Shown: positions 7,650-17,449, counted from the stretch's first letter. The stretch: DNA of 64,000 nt from Aspidapion aeneum (GCA_963576565.1 OY755040.1:86025522-86089521), one strand, 5' to 3'. Notes: a model not told the origin generated them from the letters alone. Translations and numbers: made by a program.

Positions 7650-8876
7650 ATGATTTCAACTAGTGAAAAGTTAGAAGCATTTAATGAACCAATTTTTGAG
7701 AATTCAATTATAAGTCTGGAAGAGCATAGTTATAAACCCTATGGAACACCATCTTTTAAAAACTCAGATGAAATTCGTATCCCAATTCAATTTCAAGATC
7801 TAATTATGGATGTTTCCGAAAGTTATATTTATATAGAAGGAAAGTTTACACCAAGTGATGCATCTAAAAGATGCTACTTATCAAATAATGCTCTTGCTTT
7901 TTTATTCGAAGAAATTCGGTATGAAATGGGTGGTGAACAAATTTGCGTTGTTCGAAAACCAGGAATTACTTCAGCACTAAAAACCATTGTTTCATTTGGA
8001 AGTAGTCAAGAAAAGCTTCTTTCAACATACGGTTGGGGTTTAACAGAAGCCAATCAATGCATATTGGACAAAACAAGTCATGTATTTAGTGGAAGACTCC
8101 CATTAAAATACTTGATGGGATTTGCAGAGGACTATAGAAGGGGCATTTTTAATCAAAAACAAGAACTGATTCTCGTAATAGCTCACACCTTCAATAATTG
8201 TTATATTGGTGAAGTTGATGCGGAAATCTCCATAGATAAAATCGAATGGAAAATCCGGCACATAATTCCAGAGGATCGTCAAAGGATTAAAATTCTATCT
8301 AAAATTAATAAGGGTGGTAATAATGTTAATATCAAAGCTGCCTATCGCATGTGGGACCTATATGAATTGCCTCTTCTTCGGAGCACAGCTTCTGATACGT
8401 GGGCAGTAAGAAGTAGTACGAATTTGGAAAAACCACGATACATTATTATTGGATTTCAAAAAACTGAAAATTGCAATGCCAGAGACAAAGATGCCACAGA
8501 ATTTATCTCTGCTGATTTGGCTGATATTAGATTATATATTAATTCGATAGTTTTCCCCTATGAGAGGTGGAGTCTCGATTTTTCAAAAAGATTATGCGGT
8601 CCTGCCTACTATGCATATCAAAATTTTCAAAGCAGTTACTATGGAAAAACATGTAATGAACCAATGCTTGATTTAAATAGTTTTATTCAAAACCCATTAA
8701 TTGTTATTGATGCTTCGCATCAACAGGATTCAATAACCTCATCAACAGTGGATATTAAATTGGAATTTAACACCAGAAAATCTAAATTTCCAAATGATGT
8801 AAAAGTGTATGCTTTACTTATTCATGATTCCCTAATTTCCTATAATATTCTAAATGGTACTGTAACAAGGGGTTAA
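7650..8876 (+). CDS. Major capsid protein (double jelly roll, hexon-like)
   Basis: 408 aa from ATG 7650, intact. Family-like segments include YKPYGTPSFKNSDEIRIPIQ near the start, FLFEEIRYEMGGEQI in the first jelly roll, and IRLYINSIVFPYERWSLDF with CGPAYYAYQNFQSSYYG in the second. It is the trimeric shell protein of Polinton capsids. It is the last gene of the + strand morphogenesis block and is followed by AT-rich DNA with several AATAAA signals (around 8932 and 8991). Confidence 0.9.
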   Translation: MISTSEKLEAFNEPIFENSIISLEEHSYKPYGTPSFKNSDEIRIPIQFQDLIMDVSESYIYIEGKFTPSDASKRCYLSNNALAFLFEEIRYEMGGEQICVVRKPGITSALKTIVSFGSSQEKLLSTYGWGLTEANQCILDKTSHVFSGRLPLKYLMGFAEDYRRGIFNQKQELILVIAHTFNNCYIGEVDAEISIDKIEWKIRHIIPEDRQRIKILSKINKGGNNVNIKAAYRMWDLYELPLLRSTASDTWAVRSSTNLEKPRYIIIGFQKTENCNARDKDATEFISADLADIRLYINSIVFPYERWSLDFSKRLCGPAYYAYQNFQSSYYGKTCNEPMLDLNSFIQNPLIVIDASHQQDSITSSTVDIKLEFNTRKSKFPNDVKVYALLIHDSLISYNILNGTVTRG

Positions 8877-9699
8877 TTTCAATGTAATTTTATTTATAAT
8901 ATTTTTGAATGTATTTTAATGATTTAAATGAAAATAAATGTTTTGAATTTTGTATTTTAAAATGATTTAGATATAAATATATTTTTCTTAAATAAAGTTT
9001 AAATAAAACACATTTTATAGAATACTATTTGTTTTTATATTTTTATACTTATGATTAAGCTATAACAAATTTGAATACTCAATTGCACACCTATTCACAT
9101 AATAAAATTGATAAGACACATATTTACTTGGAGAATAGATGGTAAATTATTCAATTAAAATAAGTGTAGTCTCCAAACTAATAAAGCTATTACAAAAATA
9201 ATTCATTCCATCGATTCAACAACCATATCCAAACAAATTTTATCATATAAAATTTTTTGGAAAAGTTTAATTTTTGGAGATATTTACATAATAAAACAAA
9301 TAAAAACACATTTTGTCAAGTGGGGTAGATGTCTATTCAGTTACAAATGGGTCTAGCTTCTAAACTAATAAGGCTATTACAAAAAATAATTATTTCAATC
9401 GATTAATCAAGAATGCGTTGACATTTCTTATCATATAAAAATTTTTGCTGGACTTTAATTTTAGGAGATAATGACATAATAGCCCAATTAAAATTGTTAC
9501 TATTTTAATTAAATTGATCATAACTGTTAAAATAATATTAATATCACAATAAAATTTTAACAGATCGAAAGCTAACCTATTTTTTCACAATTTTTATCTC
9601 TTAAAAATTTTCAATTAAGACGCTACTTTACAAGATATTAAGAAAAAACGTCTATTTTAAGACATGAAAAAAATTACAAGTCTCAATTTTAATTGATAC
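8877..9699. repeat. AT-rich convergent intergenic region with a diverged direct duplication
   Basis: No gene is visible. A segment of roughly 150-170 bp occurs twice in direct orientation, about 9165-9310 and 9350-9490. Each copy has 'CTAATAA(A/G)GCTATTACAAAAA', then an ATCGATT and TTATCATATAAAA further on. The copies are strongly diverged. The region holds the 3' ends of the capsid block and of the leftward 9700-10122 gene. Confidence 0.55.
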
Positions 9700-10122
9700 T
9701 TAAAAAAAAAACCTATTGGACCCCCCCTGGGGCTCTGCAGCTCCGGGTGACCAAGCAGCGATGCTTGGTGATTCCAAAAACTGTTGCCTTTCACCGTCAC
9801 TTAGTTTTTGATTAAAGTCAATCATGTACTCACGCATGGGTGCCAAATCGTTATCCGCAACCTCACTTGCACCTGCCACCACATTCACATTTGTCGCCAT
9901 TTCCGCATCCGCGGACACGTTACAGTTCGCGAACGCGTTAAAGTCCGCGACCATATCCCCGCTCGCGACCGCATCCGCGGACAAATTAAAGTTCGCGAGT
10001 GCGTCCGCGGACAAATTAAAGTTCGCGAGCGATTCCGCGGACAAATCAGGTAATGCATCCGCAATCATCACCACATTCTCGATCTTCACATAACTTTCAC
10101 TTGAACTACTAAATGAGGCCAT
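9700..10122 (-). CDS. Repeat-containing Ala/Asn/Asp-rich protein, function unknown
   Basis: 140 aa from ATG 10122. The centre has near-repeats of about ten residues (LSAESLANFN, LSADALANFN, LSADAVASGD, then VSADAEMA). The DNA here is much richer in CpG than its neighbours (repeats of CGCGGACAAATTAAAGTTCG). The C-terminus is Gly/Pro rich and ends NRFFF. No homologue is recognised. Hydrophobic residues spaced along an acidic chain suggest a helical or disordered acidic protein. It lies in the same orientation as, and downstream of, the polymerase gene. Confidence 0.55.
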   Translation of the reverse strand: MASFSSSSESYVKIENVVMIADALPDLSAESLANFNLSADALANFNLSADAVASGDMVADFNAFANCNVSADAEMATNVNVVAGASEVADNDLAPMREYMIDFNQKLSDGERQQFLESPSIAAWSPGAAEPQGGSNRFFF

Positions 10123-10817
10123 TTTCGAAAAAAATTACTTAAACTTTTTGAAAAAAAGGAGGAGTTGTTGCTTCGACTAAGAGAAGAACGAGAAAGAACG
10201 CTTACCGCCACATCATGCATCCAAGTAAGCAATTTTACCCCCACTACCATTTACCCCCTCTACCATTTATCTCACCCTATCAACATCAGCGCCACCTATT
10301 GATAAGATTTACAAACACCCCTGGTGTTGAGATTTTCAGTTTTAAATTTAATAAGGTCACTAAGCAAACAATTATAGAATATTAGTTTCCTTAAACTGTT
10401 TTAGAATTATGGTGCCCTTAATTTTGAAAAGCGCCATCTATCATAATTTTTTCAATTATTTAAATATATTCCGAAATAGCGCCACCTATCATCAACTTGA
10501 TGCACTAAATTATTGATAATTTTTTTAAATCCTAATAATTCAACTATTCATCAGTTGGAAATCAATCAATAATAACTGCTCCATCATCGACTGTATAATT
10601 TGAGGGTGAATTCATAGGATTTGGCTATATACATCTGTCATCATTTCACTTTCTGTAAATATTTTCATGTTCTGCCAAAAATGCCATTTCTCACTCACAA
10701 AAAGGTTGTAGAAAAATGAAAAAAAAAACATTTTTGTATTTTAGAATACTTTTTATTTTTATATATTTTCGAAAACTTAAAATTAAGCCATACGCTTATT
10801 AAAACATAACTAATATT
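10123..10817. other. Intergenic region upstream of the 9700-10122 gene
   Basis: This is AT-rich sequence between the polymerase stop and the leftward repeat-protein gene. The motif 'GCGCCA(C/T)CTAT' recurs (around 10290, 10431 and 10480), suggesting old short repeats. No ORF or RNA gene is seen. Confidence 0.4.
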
Positions 10818-13800
10818 TCATTTTTCATATGACTTGATATGTGGATGCCCCCAGGGTAGTGTATGACTTGTGTTAGGTATAACAAACCTTTTATCATCAT
10901 GGTAAGATAATGCAATTTTGTTTCTGGTTTCTGTGTATATATTGTGTAGATCACTTTTAAATGATTTCATTTTTCGAAATAAGTAACCACCTTTTTCAAC
11001 AACTTTTTTATAATCATTAATGGATAAATGCTTATCGATTACACTTTTTTTAACCCCCTTTGCTTTTTTTACCTCCGTTGAGACTGAGTTTATATAGTAG
11101 GCTTTAGCTCCTGTTCCATAGAAACTTAGAATTGGATCTTCAGGAAATTCATCCTTCATTCTACCCAAAACAGATTCGTTTTTACTTATATTAAACCTAT
11201 TTACTTTCTTATAATTAGATGTATCGAATTTCTCAGGGTTTTCAATCATAAATTTATAGAAATCATCAGTGTAAATTTTAAGTACTAGAGAATCTGTATC
11301 TGTATACATTAAACTTGCACTATTGTGAAACTCTTTTTTTATAGTATTATAAAAAAAGTCATACAAAACTGTTTTAGACAAATCCAGAATACAAAAACCC
11401 AAATATATTGGTTTATTGTATACAATTTTGAGTTTACTCATATGAACAGCAATTAATTCTTCGGTAAATATCGAGCAATTGTTAAAATTGGGTCTACTGA
11501 TTAGAGCACGAGCACCGGCCCTTCTACGAATACTCTCCCAACTTGTAACTAATTTTATATCTTTATGATTCTCAACATTTTCCATAGTTTTTCCGAATAC
11601 TGCATTATTAAAAAGCTTGTATAAATCTTTTTTAAATTTTGTATCAGCAGAGTTTCGAAGCTTTGTGTTAGTATCGATATTCTTTTTTAACCAGGGTGAT
11701 TGTTCAAATTTTAACATTCTATGAGTTTGAATGACTATTAACCCATTTCTTACTGCCTGATTTAAAGTTTTATAGTGTACAATATACCTTATTTTATCAT
11801 GCAAATTTGGAATGAGTTTGGGGAATTTGGATGATGAATCTAGAGGGATTATATTTTCCATCAAAAATGGAAAATCAGCATGAGCTTCATGCAACTCATT
11901 TGGATAATACACATCTACTTCAAGAATGTATCCTATGGGACTGTCATCTGGTACATTATGAATATTTAAATTTATCATTTCTTCTTGTGAGAGCCATTTA
12001 AAACCTTTTGTGGGTAGTGGTTGTGACATACTATGCCCATATAAATTTGTTGCATCCAAATACATTATAAAGGATGACTTTATACTTGGATCATAATTTG
12101 GAAGGTACTTATTATTTGCTATATGCATTCTATCAACACATTGACTAACACCCCCTCGAATCCCTTTTTTAAAGAAATGAATCATGTCAATTTCAGTCAA
12201 TAGCTCTAATTCTACTTCTGTCATTCTAAGCATACAATCAAATGATAATGATGGCAACGTGTAATATTGAGCTGGATCTAGGTTATAAGTCTTTAAAGAA
12301 TTTCTTCGAAATGCTTCAAAAACATCAGTTAAAATTAAAACATCAGTTTTCAAATATAAATCCGAATAGTCTCCTAAAGTTTTACAATTAAATAGACTCC
12401 ATACTTTTTTCCCTCTATCATATTCTAAATCTGTAATATGCTGATCATTTAGATCATCGAAGAAGTGGTTTTTCGTGGGTAGATTAGTAACGTCTAATTT
12501 GTCTAAGTCAGAGATAAATCCATATGGAAACACACCTTTTTGTCTCATTAAACTAAATTCTTCTTCAGATGTAAAATGTTTGTGTGTTTCTAAAAAGGAG
12601 TCTGAATCTAAACCTTTACTTAACTCATCCAGGGATGCAGCTAAAAATTTGTAGCTATCTATAAATCTTAGACGTAGATATTTTTTTATGATTTTTCCTT
12701 CAGAATTCATGTAATCATGTACATATATGGATTTTGTAAATGAAATATATTTTTCCTTGTTTTCTGCAATAACATCTATTTTATCGCCATGATGACACAA
12801 TTTCTTAATAAACATGTGACAATCATAACCACTTAGATTGTGAAAAATTATTGGAATGAAATTTGGTAATTGATGTTGTAAGTTACAAGTTGAATGTGCA
12901 GCTAAAAATCTTTTTTTTCCCGTTATGTGACAATGATCGGTTACTTTTTTATCAAATAAGTTAAAAGGTTTACCACAAATTCCACATTTGTCACATGTTT
13001 CCACTATGTCTCTTTCTTCAGGTGTTAGTGGTGTCATTGGGACTATATCTCTTAAATAATTATTGTGAAGCTCTCTAAGATCACGTTCAATACATGCTAC
13101 AAATTCTTCTGCTGCGCTTGAACCACGGAATAATTTAAATTTTGTTAAATCATCATTGAATGAACATTTAATTATGTATGCAAATGAATATGGTTTATGT
13201 ATGATATTTTTGACTGTGAAAGAATTTAATGGATCTGGTTCACAACCTGCCATTGGTTGTAAAATTGATTCAAAGTCAGCATACACTACAAAGGGAACTG
13301 TTAGCTGTTTTTCATAACTTTCGAACTTTAACATGTTTTCTTGTGTTGTTTTTCCAAATCTATCAGTTTTTAAATCTGTAGATGGGGTTATCGCGTAAAC
13401 TTGCCCACAGTCATATTTTTGATGAAATATTAGTTTTTCTGCTGTTATAAAGTGTACTAAACAACCATCGCAAAAATAAAGTCTACGTTTCGACATTGAT
13501 ATTTGATGGGAAACCAAAGCTGAAAGATTTTTTATCCAACAATAATGTGTTCTATTACAATCGCTATTACATTCATGAGTTTCTTCTTTAATTTTACAAT
13601 CTTCACTTATGATTAATAAGTTTATGTGAGTGTCAAGTTTTCTCTTGGAATAGCGAAGTGGACCAACAACTTCATATTGAATTTTTTTATTTGCAAATCT
13701 GGTTTCCAATGTATAAACATTAATTGAAATATTATTGTTTTGTTCAAACCTAGATATATCAGTCAATTTAACCGGCATTTCCATACCTGCAAGATTTAAA

Positions 13801-14738
13801 ACTGTAGAATAATGGGGGTAGGAAGAAACTCTGTCTACATGAAGTGAAACTGGGTATAAAGCTGATGTAACAGCCCATGCAAAACATGCATTATCCTGAT
13901 TTTTTATATTCACTACAGCATATTTAGATTCAATGAATTTGGGTAACTTGAAGTATGAATTGCCCCCAATAGGGCGAAACTTGTTGATGTTGTTTTCCAA
14001 GTGTAGTATATGTTGTAAAGTCCAACCTGTAAATAAATTAAAACATTATTAATTAAACAACCATATTTAAAAAATGTTTCACTGATTATTATTAAACAAA
14101 AATTATTTATTTTACTAATGAGTAATCTTACCAGAATCTCGCTCCATAAACTCGCTCGCTTGGGAAATTATTTTATCTATAAAAAACTCATAAATATTAT
14201 CCAAATCAGAGGCATCACACACTATTTTATTATTTGTGTTAAATGATTTATCAGCTAGGGTTTCTTTTGATTGGTGAAGAAACGTTGCAAATAATTCCAT
14301 ATTAATTTTTATTGAGGTGTGTTTTGCTATATTTTCTTTTACTAATGTTAGACATTTGGGTTTTATCTCATAAAAAAACCTTCTGTAGTCTTTTTGCTGA
14401 GTTTCTGAAGCAATTCTATAACTTGCTATTCTGCATTTAAGACCACTTCTTACCACACATACACCATTGGAGTATGGTGCACATGAGTTATTTTTATGTT
14501 GAAGTGTTCTACAATGAGCAAAAAATTTATCTTTGGGTATGAAAATCTTGCATTCTCTACACATTTCCAATTGTTTATCACCATCTTTATCAACTTTTAA
14601 ACTAGCTATTTTTCTTTTCTTTAATGGTTGCTCATTGATATTATCATCATTATGTTTATATTTGCAAGCTGTTTTATTATGTCTAACCATATTATCTTTT
14701 CGAGTAAAACTTTTGTCACATTTTGAACACTTCAACAT
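10818..14738 (-). CDS. polB: Protein-primed DNA polymerase B, two exons
   Basis: Exon 1 runs 14738-14132 and exon 2 14026-10818, separated by a 105-bp GT-AG intron. Exon 1 begins MLKCSKCDKSFTRKDNMVRH, a zinc finger, followed by a second Cys/His cluster. Exon 2 has a 3'-5' exonuclease domain (YADFESIL, FHNLSGYD, YLKTDV) and the polymerase motifs A (YLDATNLYG), B (LFNNAVFGKTMENVE) and C (YTDTDS). The YADFES...DATNLYG style is that of Polinton and other protein-primed family B enzymes. Exon 2 has no ATG near its conserved start; the first codon of the long uninterrupted frame is TTG at 14000, so splicing is needed. The gene looks intact. Confidence 0.92.
14027..14131 (-). other. Spliceosomal intron in the DNA polymerase gene
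   Basis: The donor reads CTG|GTAAGA (intron base 14131) and the acceptor TTTATTTACAG|GTTGG (14027). Removing 105 bp keeps the frame between the zinc-finger exon and the polymerase exon and restores the conserved family sequence at the junction. Without splicing the first exon ends in a stop six codons past the junction. Confidence 0.85.
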
Positions 14739-14939
14739 GGTCACTTTACTTGTTACACCTTAAATTATTTATTTATTAGGTGTTTTCATCAACACCTCTG
14801 TTTTAACCACTATGCTTTTTTTATGCCCGTTTTGGGTTTTATAACAGACACCCCACTCCACCTCATTTTCTTCAGCTGTATCTGATAACTCTCAAATATA
14901 TTTTTTTTGATCATAATTCACAGCAAAATCTAAATAGTT

Positions 14940-15199
14940 TGACCTTGAACAAAATTTACAACCAAATGTATTATTTTTTAATTTATTTTTGGTTTTGCAA
15001 AATATTCTCAAGGTGACATTGACCTTCATTTAACCTTGAACAAGATTGATGAGCAATTACATCTTTAACCTTGGAAAAAATTATACAGTGACCTTCATTT
15101 AACCTTGAACAAGATTGATGAGCAATTACATATTTAACCTTGGAAAAAATTGTCAACGATTCACACTGACCTTGATATAACCTTGTAATGGGTATATAT
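14940..15199 (+). promoter_or_regulatory. 69-bp tandem repeats with receptor-type half-sites and a TATA box
   Basis: Two copies of a 69-bp unit start at 15020 and 15089 (TGACCTTCATTTAACCTTGA...), and a partial third starts near 15167. Perfect TGACCTTGA occurs at 14940-14948 and 15167-15175. TATATATA follows at about 15192-15199, roughly 55 bp before the start codon at 15253. This has the look of an enhancer plus core promoter for the 15253 gene. Confidence 0.5.
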
Positions 15200-15252
15200 A
15201 TTTTACTCCTCATTTGGCAAACACTCATTCTTGCTCGATTTGTCTTCCTATA

Positions 15253-15570
15253 ATGTCATCCACCGCTCGCCCTACCCTCATCGTTCGTCCGTTTTTGAAA
15301 AATGGGCATGTGCAGTGCAATTTCTGCAATGTCTGGAAACCGGTAGAGGTTTTTACAATTAATGGACGATGCGATGTCTGTAGTGAGCAATATCAAAGAA
15401 TTATGGAGAGGCAGAGCAATCCTCCATATTCACCCGAATCACCTGTGTACATCTCAGACAGTGATGATTATGAGGTGGTGGAGAGTGATGATGATGATTC
15501 TGATACCAATTATGGTGTGTGGGAAGTAGCGAGAGTGACTCTCCTCCTTCTGAGGAGATGTCTGATGTAG
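15253..15570 (+). CDS. Small four-cysteine (zinc-ribbon-like) acidic protein, C-terminus probably frame-broken
   Basis: 105 aa from ATG 15253; the frame upstream has only a TTG. CNFC and CDVC, about 16 residues apart, form a likely zinc knuckle, followed by a Pro/Ser and acidic part (YISDSDDYEVVESDDDDSD). After about 15515 the frame becomes unlike the rest (VTLLLLRRCLM). The neighbouring frame continues the Ser/Glu-rich character to a stop at 15615-15617, so a one-base indel near 15515-15525 is likely. The function is unknown; the composition suggests a regulatory protein. Confidence 0.5.
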   Translation: MSSTARPTLIVRPFLKNGHVQCNFCNVWKPVEVFTINGRCDVCSEQYQRIMERQSNPPYSPESPVYISDSDDYEVVESDDDDSDTNYGVWEVARVTLLLLRRCLM

Positions 15571-15617
15571 GAAGCGAAAGAGCTGACTCTCCTTTTGAGG
15601 AGGCTCAACGTTGGTAG

Positions 15618-16310
15618 TCTGGTTTAGTTTAATTGGGGTGTACAATAAAAATGGCTGGTACACACAGCTCAGTGCGAGGTTTGGGGCACTGTGGCACTAA
15701 ACCAAACAATTAAAAATTTTCATCTAACAATTTTAAAATGAAACCATTTGTAAAAATCCTATCTTTTGAATCACATCAATATTCAATTTTTAAATTATAG
15801 TAACGCAAATTTTGTTCATTTATGCACAAACTAAAGTTAAAAATGGTAAAAAAAAACGTTTTTAAGTTTCATTTTTATATGCTATTCCAAGCAATCTTGC
15901 TCTCTTATAAACAAACCAAAGTTTAAAAATTCTTTCTAAAAGTTTGTATTTTTTTTAAATTAGATCTTTTCTACAAATTGGTTTATTCTACACTATGAAA
16001 TTTTACTCTTTTATAAACAAACTAAAGTTTAAAAATTATTTTTAATACTTTCTTTTTTGCATTAGCATAATATTCTTTTCTATATTAAAGTTTATTCTAT
16101 AAAGTTCAACTATAAAATAGTAACCAAAATTAAAAAATTATACAAATTTTTTTGTTTGTTATTAAATTACCATAATGTTTTTTTCTTAATATAGATTTAT
16201 TATATTTTACATATTCAAATTGTTTTTTTTTGTTTCATAAAGTTATATATTGGCTAACTAATAATTTTATATAAAAACTAAATATGTTACAATAAAAAAA
16301 TGTTAAAAAT
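15618..16310. other. AT-rich intergenic region, no gene seen
   Basis: This is low-complexity AT-rich sequence with repeated phrases such as 'AAACAAAC(C/T)AAAGTTTAAAAATT' near 15910 and 16015, probably diverged short tandem repeats. No supported ORF or RNA is present. Confidence 0.5.
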
Positions 16311-16520
16311 TTAAAGAAAAGCATAAAAAAGATCCTTTAGCTTATTGTAGTCATTTAATTTTGCTTGGAATTCTTCCTCCACACCTTCGGTCTCTCTTTG
16401 TAGTCGTTGAATCTCTGCTTTGAGTAGATCCACTCTTTGTTTAAGCTGCTCCACGCAGCTTCTTTTCACCCGTAGGATTTGGATAGCCTGCTCTATCGTT
16501 TGGCTTTCTATTGTTGACAT
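16311..16520 (-). CDS. Short coiled-coil protein near the right TIR
   Basis: 69 aa from ATG 16520. Heptad-like leucines and a charged helix (VEQLKQRVDLLKAEIQRLQR ... FQAKLNDYNKL) predict a coiled coil. It starts inside the last 13 bp of the upstream frame (16508-16855), so the two are either coupled overlapping genes or two parts of one acidic/basic/coiled-coil protein separated by an indel. No family is recognised. Confidence 0.45.
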   Translation of the reverse strand: MSTIESQTIEQAIQILRVKRSCVEQLKQRVDLLKAEIQRLQRETEGVEEEFQAKLNDYNKLKDLFYAFL

Positions 16521-16855
16521 TTGCGGCTACGGTTTGTTGGACTAGCTGATCCCTCGATGTTGAGAGAATTGCTATTGGAATTGCTGTCGGAGTTGGAGCT
16601 GTTGATAAAATGCTTGTCTTCGTTTTTTTTAATGTACTTTCTTTTACCAACTCTTCCATTTTTGATTTTATGTACGTCACGTTGTAGCTCCATTTGTAGC
16701 TGCGGCTGTGATTCTGGCTGTGGTTCTAGCTGTGGCTCTAGCTGTGGCTCTGGCTGTTGTTCGGCTTGAAACTCATTCCCAATATCTTTTAACAAATTGT
16801 CGATGTCTTGACTGGTGAAATCATCCAAATCAATAATTTGCTGCTTTGAATTCAT
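16508..16855 (-). CDS. Acidic/basic low-complexity protein, function unknown
   Basis: 115 aa from ATG 16855. An acidic N-terminus (IDLDDFTSQDIDNLLKDIG) resembles an activation-type segment. Then come Gln/Pro/Glu repeats (PEPQLEPQLEPQPESQ), a basic patch (KNGRVGKRKYIKK), a Ser/Asn run and the end NRSRKCQQ. With the coiled-coil frame that follows, the whole recalls a transcription-factor-like layout, but I see no firm bZIP consensus. The next ORF overlaps its end by 13 bp. Confidence 0.45.
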   Translation of the reverse strand: MNSKQQIIDLDDFTSQDIDNLLKDIGNEFQAEQQPEPQLEPQLEPQPESQPQLQMELQRDVHKIKNGRVGKRKYIKKNEDKHFINSSNSDSNSNSNSLNIEGSASPTNRSRKCQQ

Positions 16856-17066
16856 TTTCTACTAATGTGAAATTCGCTGTTGAAGTAAAGAAACTTTAAT
16901 AGTACTCTTCTGATATTTATTTTTCTTTAAATACTTGTTGGGTGTTAGTTTAGTGGGGGTAAAGTCTACAGAAAATAATATATCTAAAAAGCGGGCAAAT
17001 AAAGCAATGTTAAAGATTCTGAAGGTTAAAAAATACACATCTTTACTATAATTTTGGATTATTTTT

Positions 17067-17288
17067 TTCAAGGTCAAAAATACTACTCGAACTATTCGTC
17101 TCTACATATAAAAAACGCAACGATCGTCAAGGTCATTCAAGGTCAACATAATGACCTTCACAACTTTTCAAGGTCAAAAATACTACTCAAACTATTCGTC
17201 TCTACATAAAACAAGGCAACGACCGTCAAGGTCATTCAAGGTCATTCCCTCCTCAAAAGTGGTCCAGCACCCGCTTAAACCTACTACT
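17067..17288 (-). repeat. Polinton right terminal inverted repeat
   Basis: This is the reverse complement of 307-528. TCAAGGTCA occurs at 17068, 17127, 17137, 17168, 17226 and 17236. The outermost bases read CCTACTACT, followed directly by the target duplication ACAGAG (17289-17294). Confidence 0.95.
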
Positions 17289-17294
17289 ACAGAG

Positions 17295-17384
17295 CTTAGC
17301 ATGCCAAATAGTGCCACATGGATGCAGAAAGCCGTTGTACTTGGGACCGTTGGAATTATTCGACGGACTGTCTCGCCGTATTGA
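17295..17384 (+). pseudogene. R2-like LINE reverse transcriptase, C-terminal end (right half)
   Basis: The frame continues the left fragment after the second copy of ACAGAG. It encodes TWMQKAVVLGTVGIIRRTV and stops at TGA 17382-17384. The segment 'QKAVVLGT...IIRR' is the usual end of these LINE proteins as I recall them. The flank beyond is LINE 3' sequence or host DNA. Confidence 0.65.
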
Positions 17385-17449
17385 GCAGTGTCCTTGGCGA
17401 CAATGAGCGCCCGAACACTGTTAGCCAAAACCACGTTTGTGAATTTAAA

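Larger units (their letters stand above)
307..17288. mobile_element. Complete Polinton/Maverick (adintovirus-like) element
   Basis: The element is 16,982 bp long. Both ends carry a 222-bp inverted repeat starting AG, and the insertion is flanked by the exact 6-bp duplication ACAGAG (301-306 and 17289-17294), as expected of Polintons. It encodes retroviral-type integrase, A32/FtsK-like ATPase, adenain-like cysteine protease, single- and double-jelly-roll capsid proteins and protein-primed family B polymerase, plus a PLA2-domain minor capsid protein. Genes lie in blocks: + 778-1483, - 1793-5048, + 5109-8876, - 9700-14738, + 15253-15570, - 16311-16855. Nearly identical TIRs, an exact TSD and mostly open genes suggest a recent, possibly still functional copy. 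Whether it forms virions cannot be told from sequence. Confidence 0.97.

Noticed and set aside
9808..10093. Plus-strand frames opposite the 9700-10122 gene
   Set aside because: They mirror the repeats of the minus-strand gene; the minus frame has a clear ATG and full length.
14983..15228. Minus-strand frame with repeated peptide (HQSCSRLNEG)
   Set aside because: It arises from the 69-bp tandem repeats upstream of the 15253 gene.
16441..16680. Third minus-strand frame overlapping the acidic/coiled-coil genes
   Set aside because: It has no domain, and its composition looks like an out-of-frame reading of the Ser/Asn and basic region.
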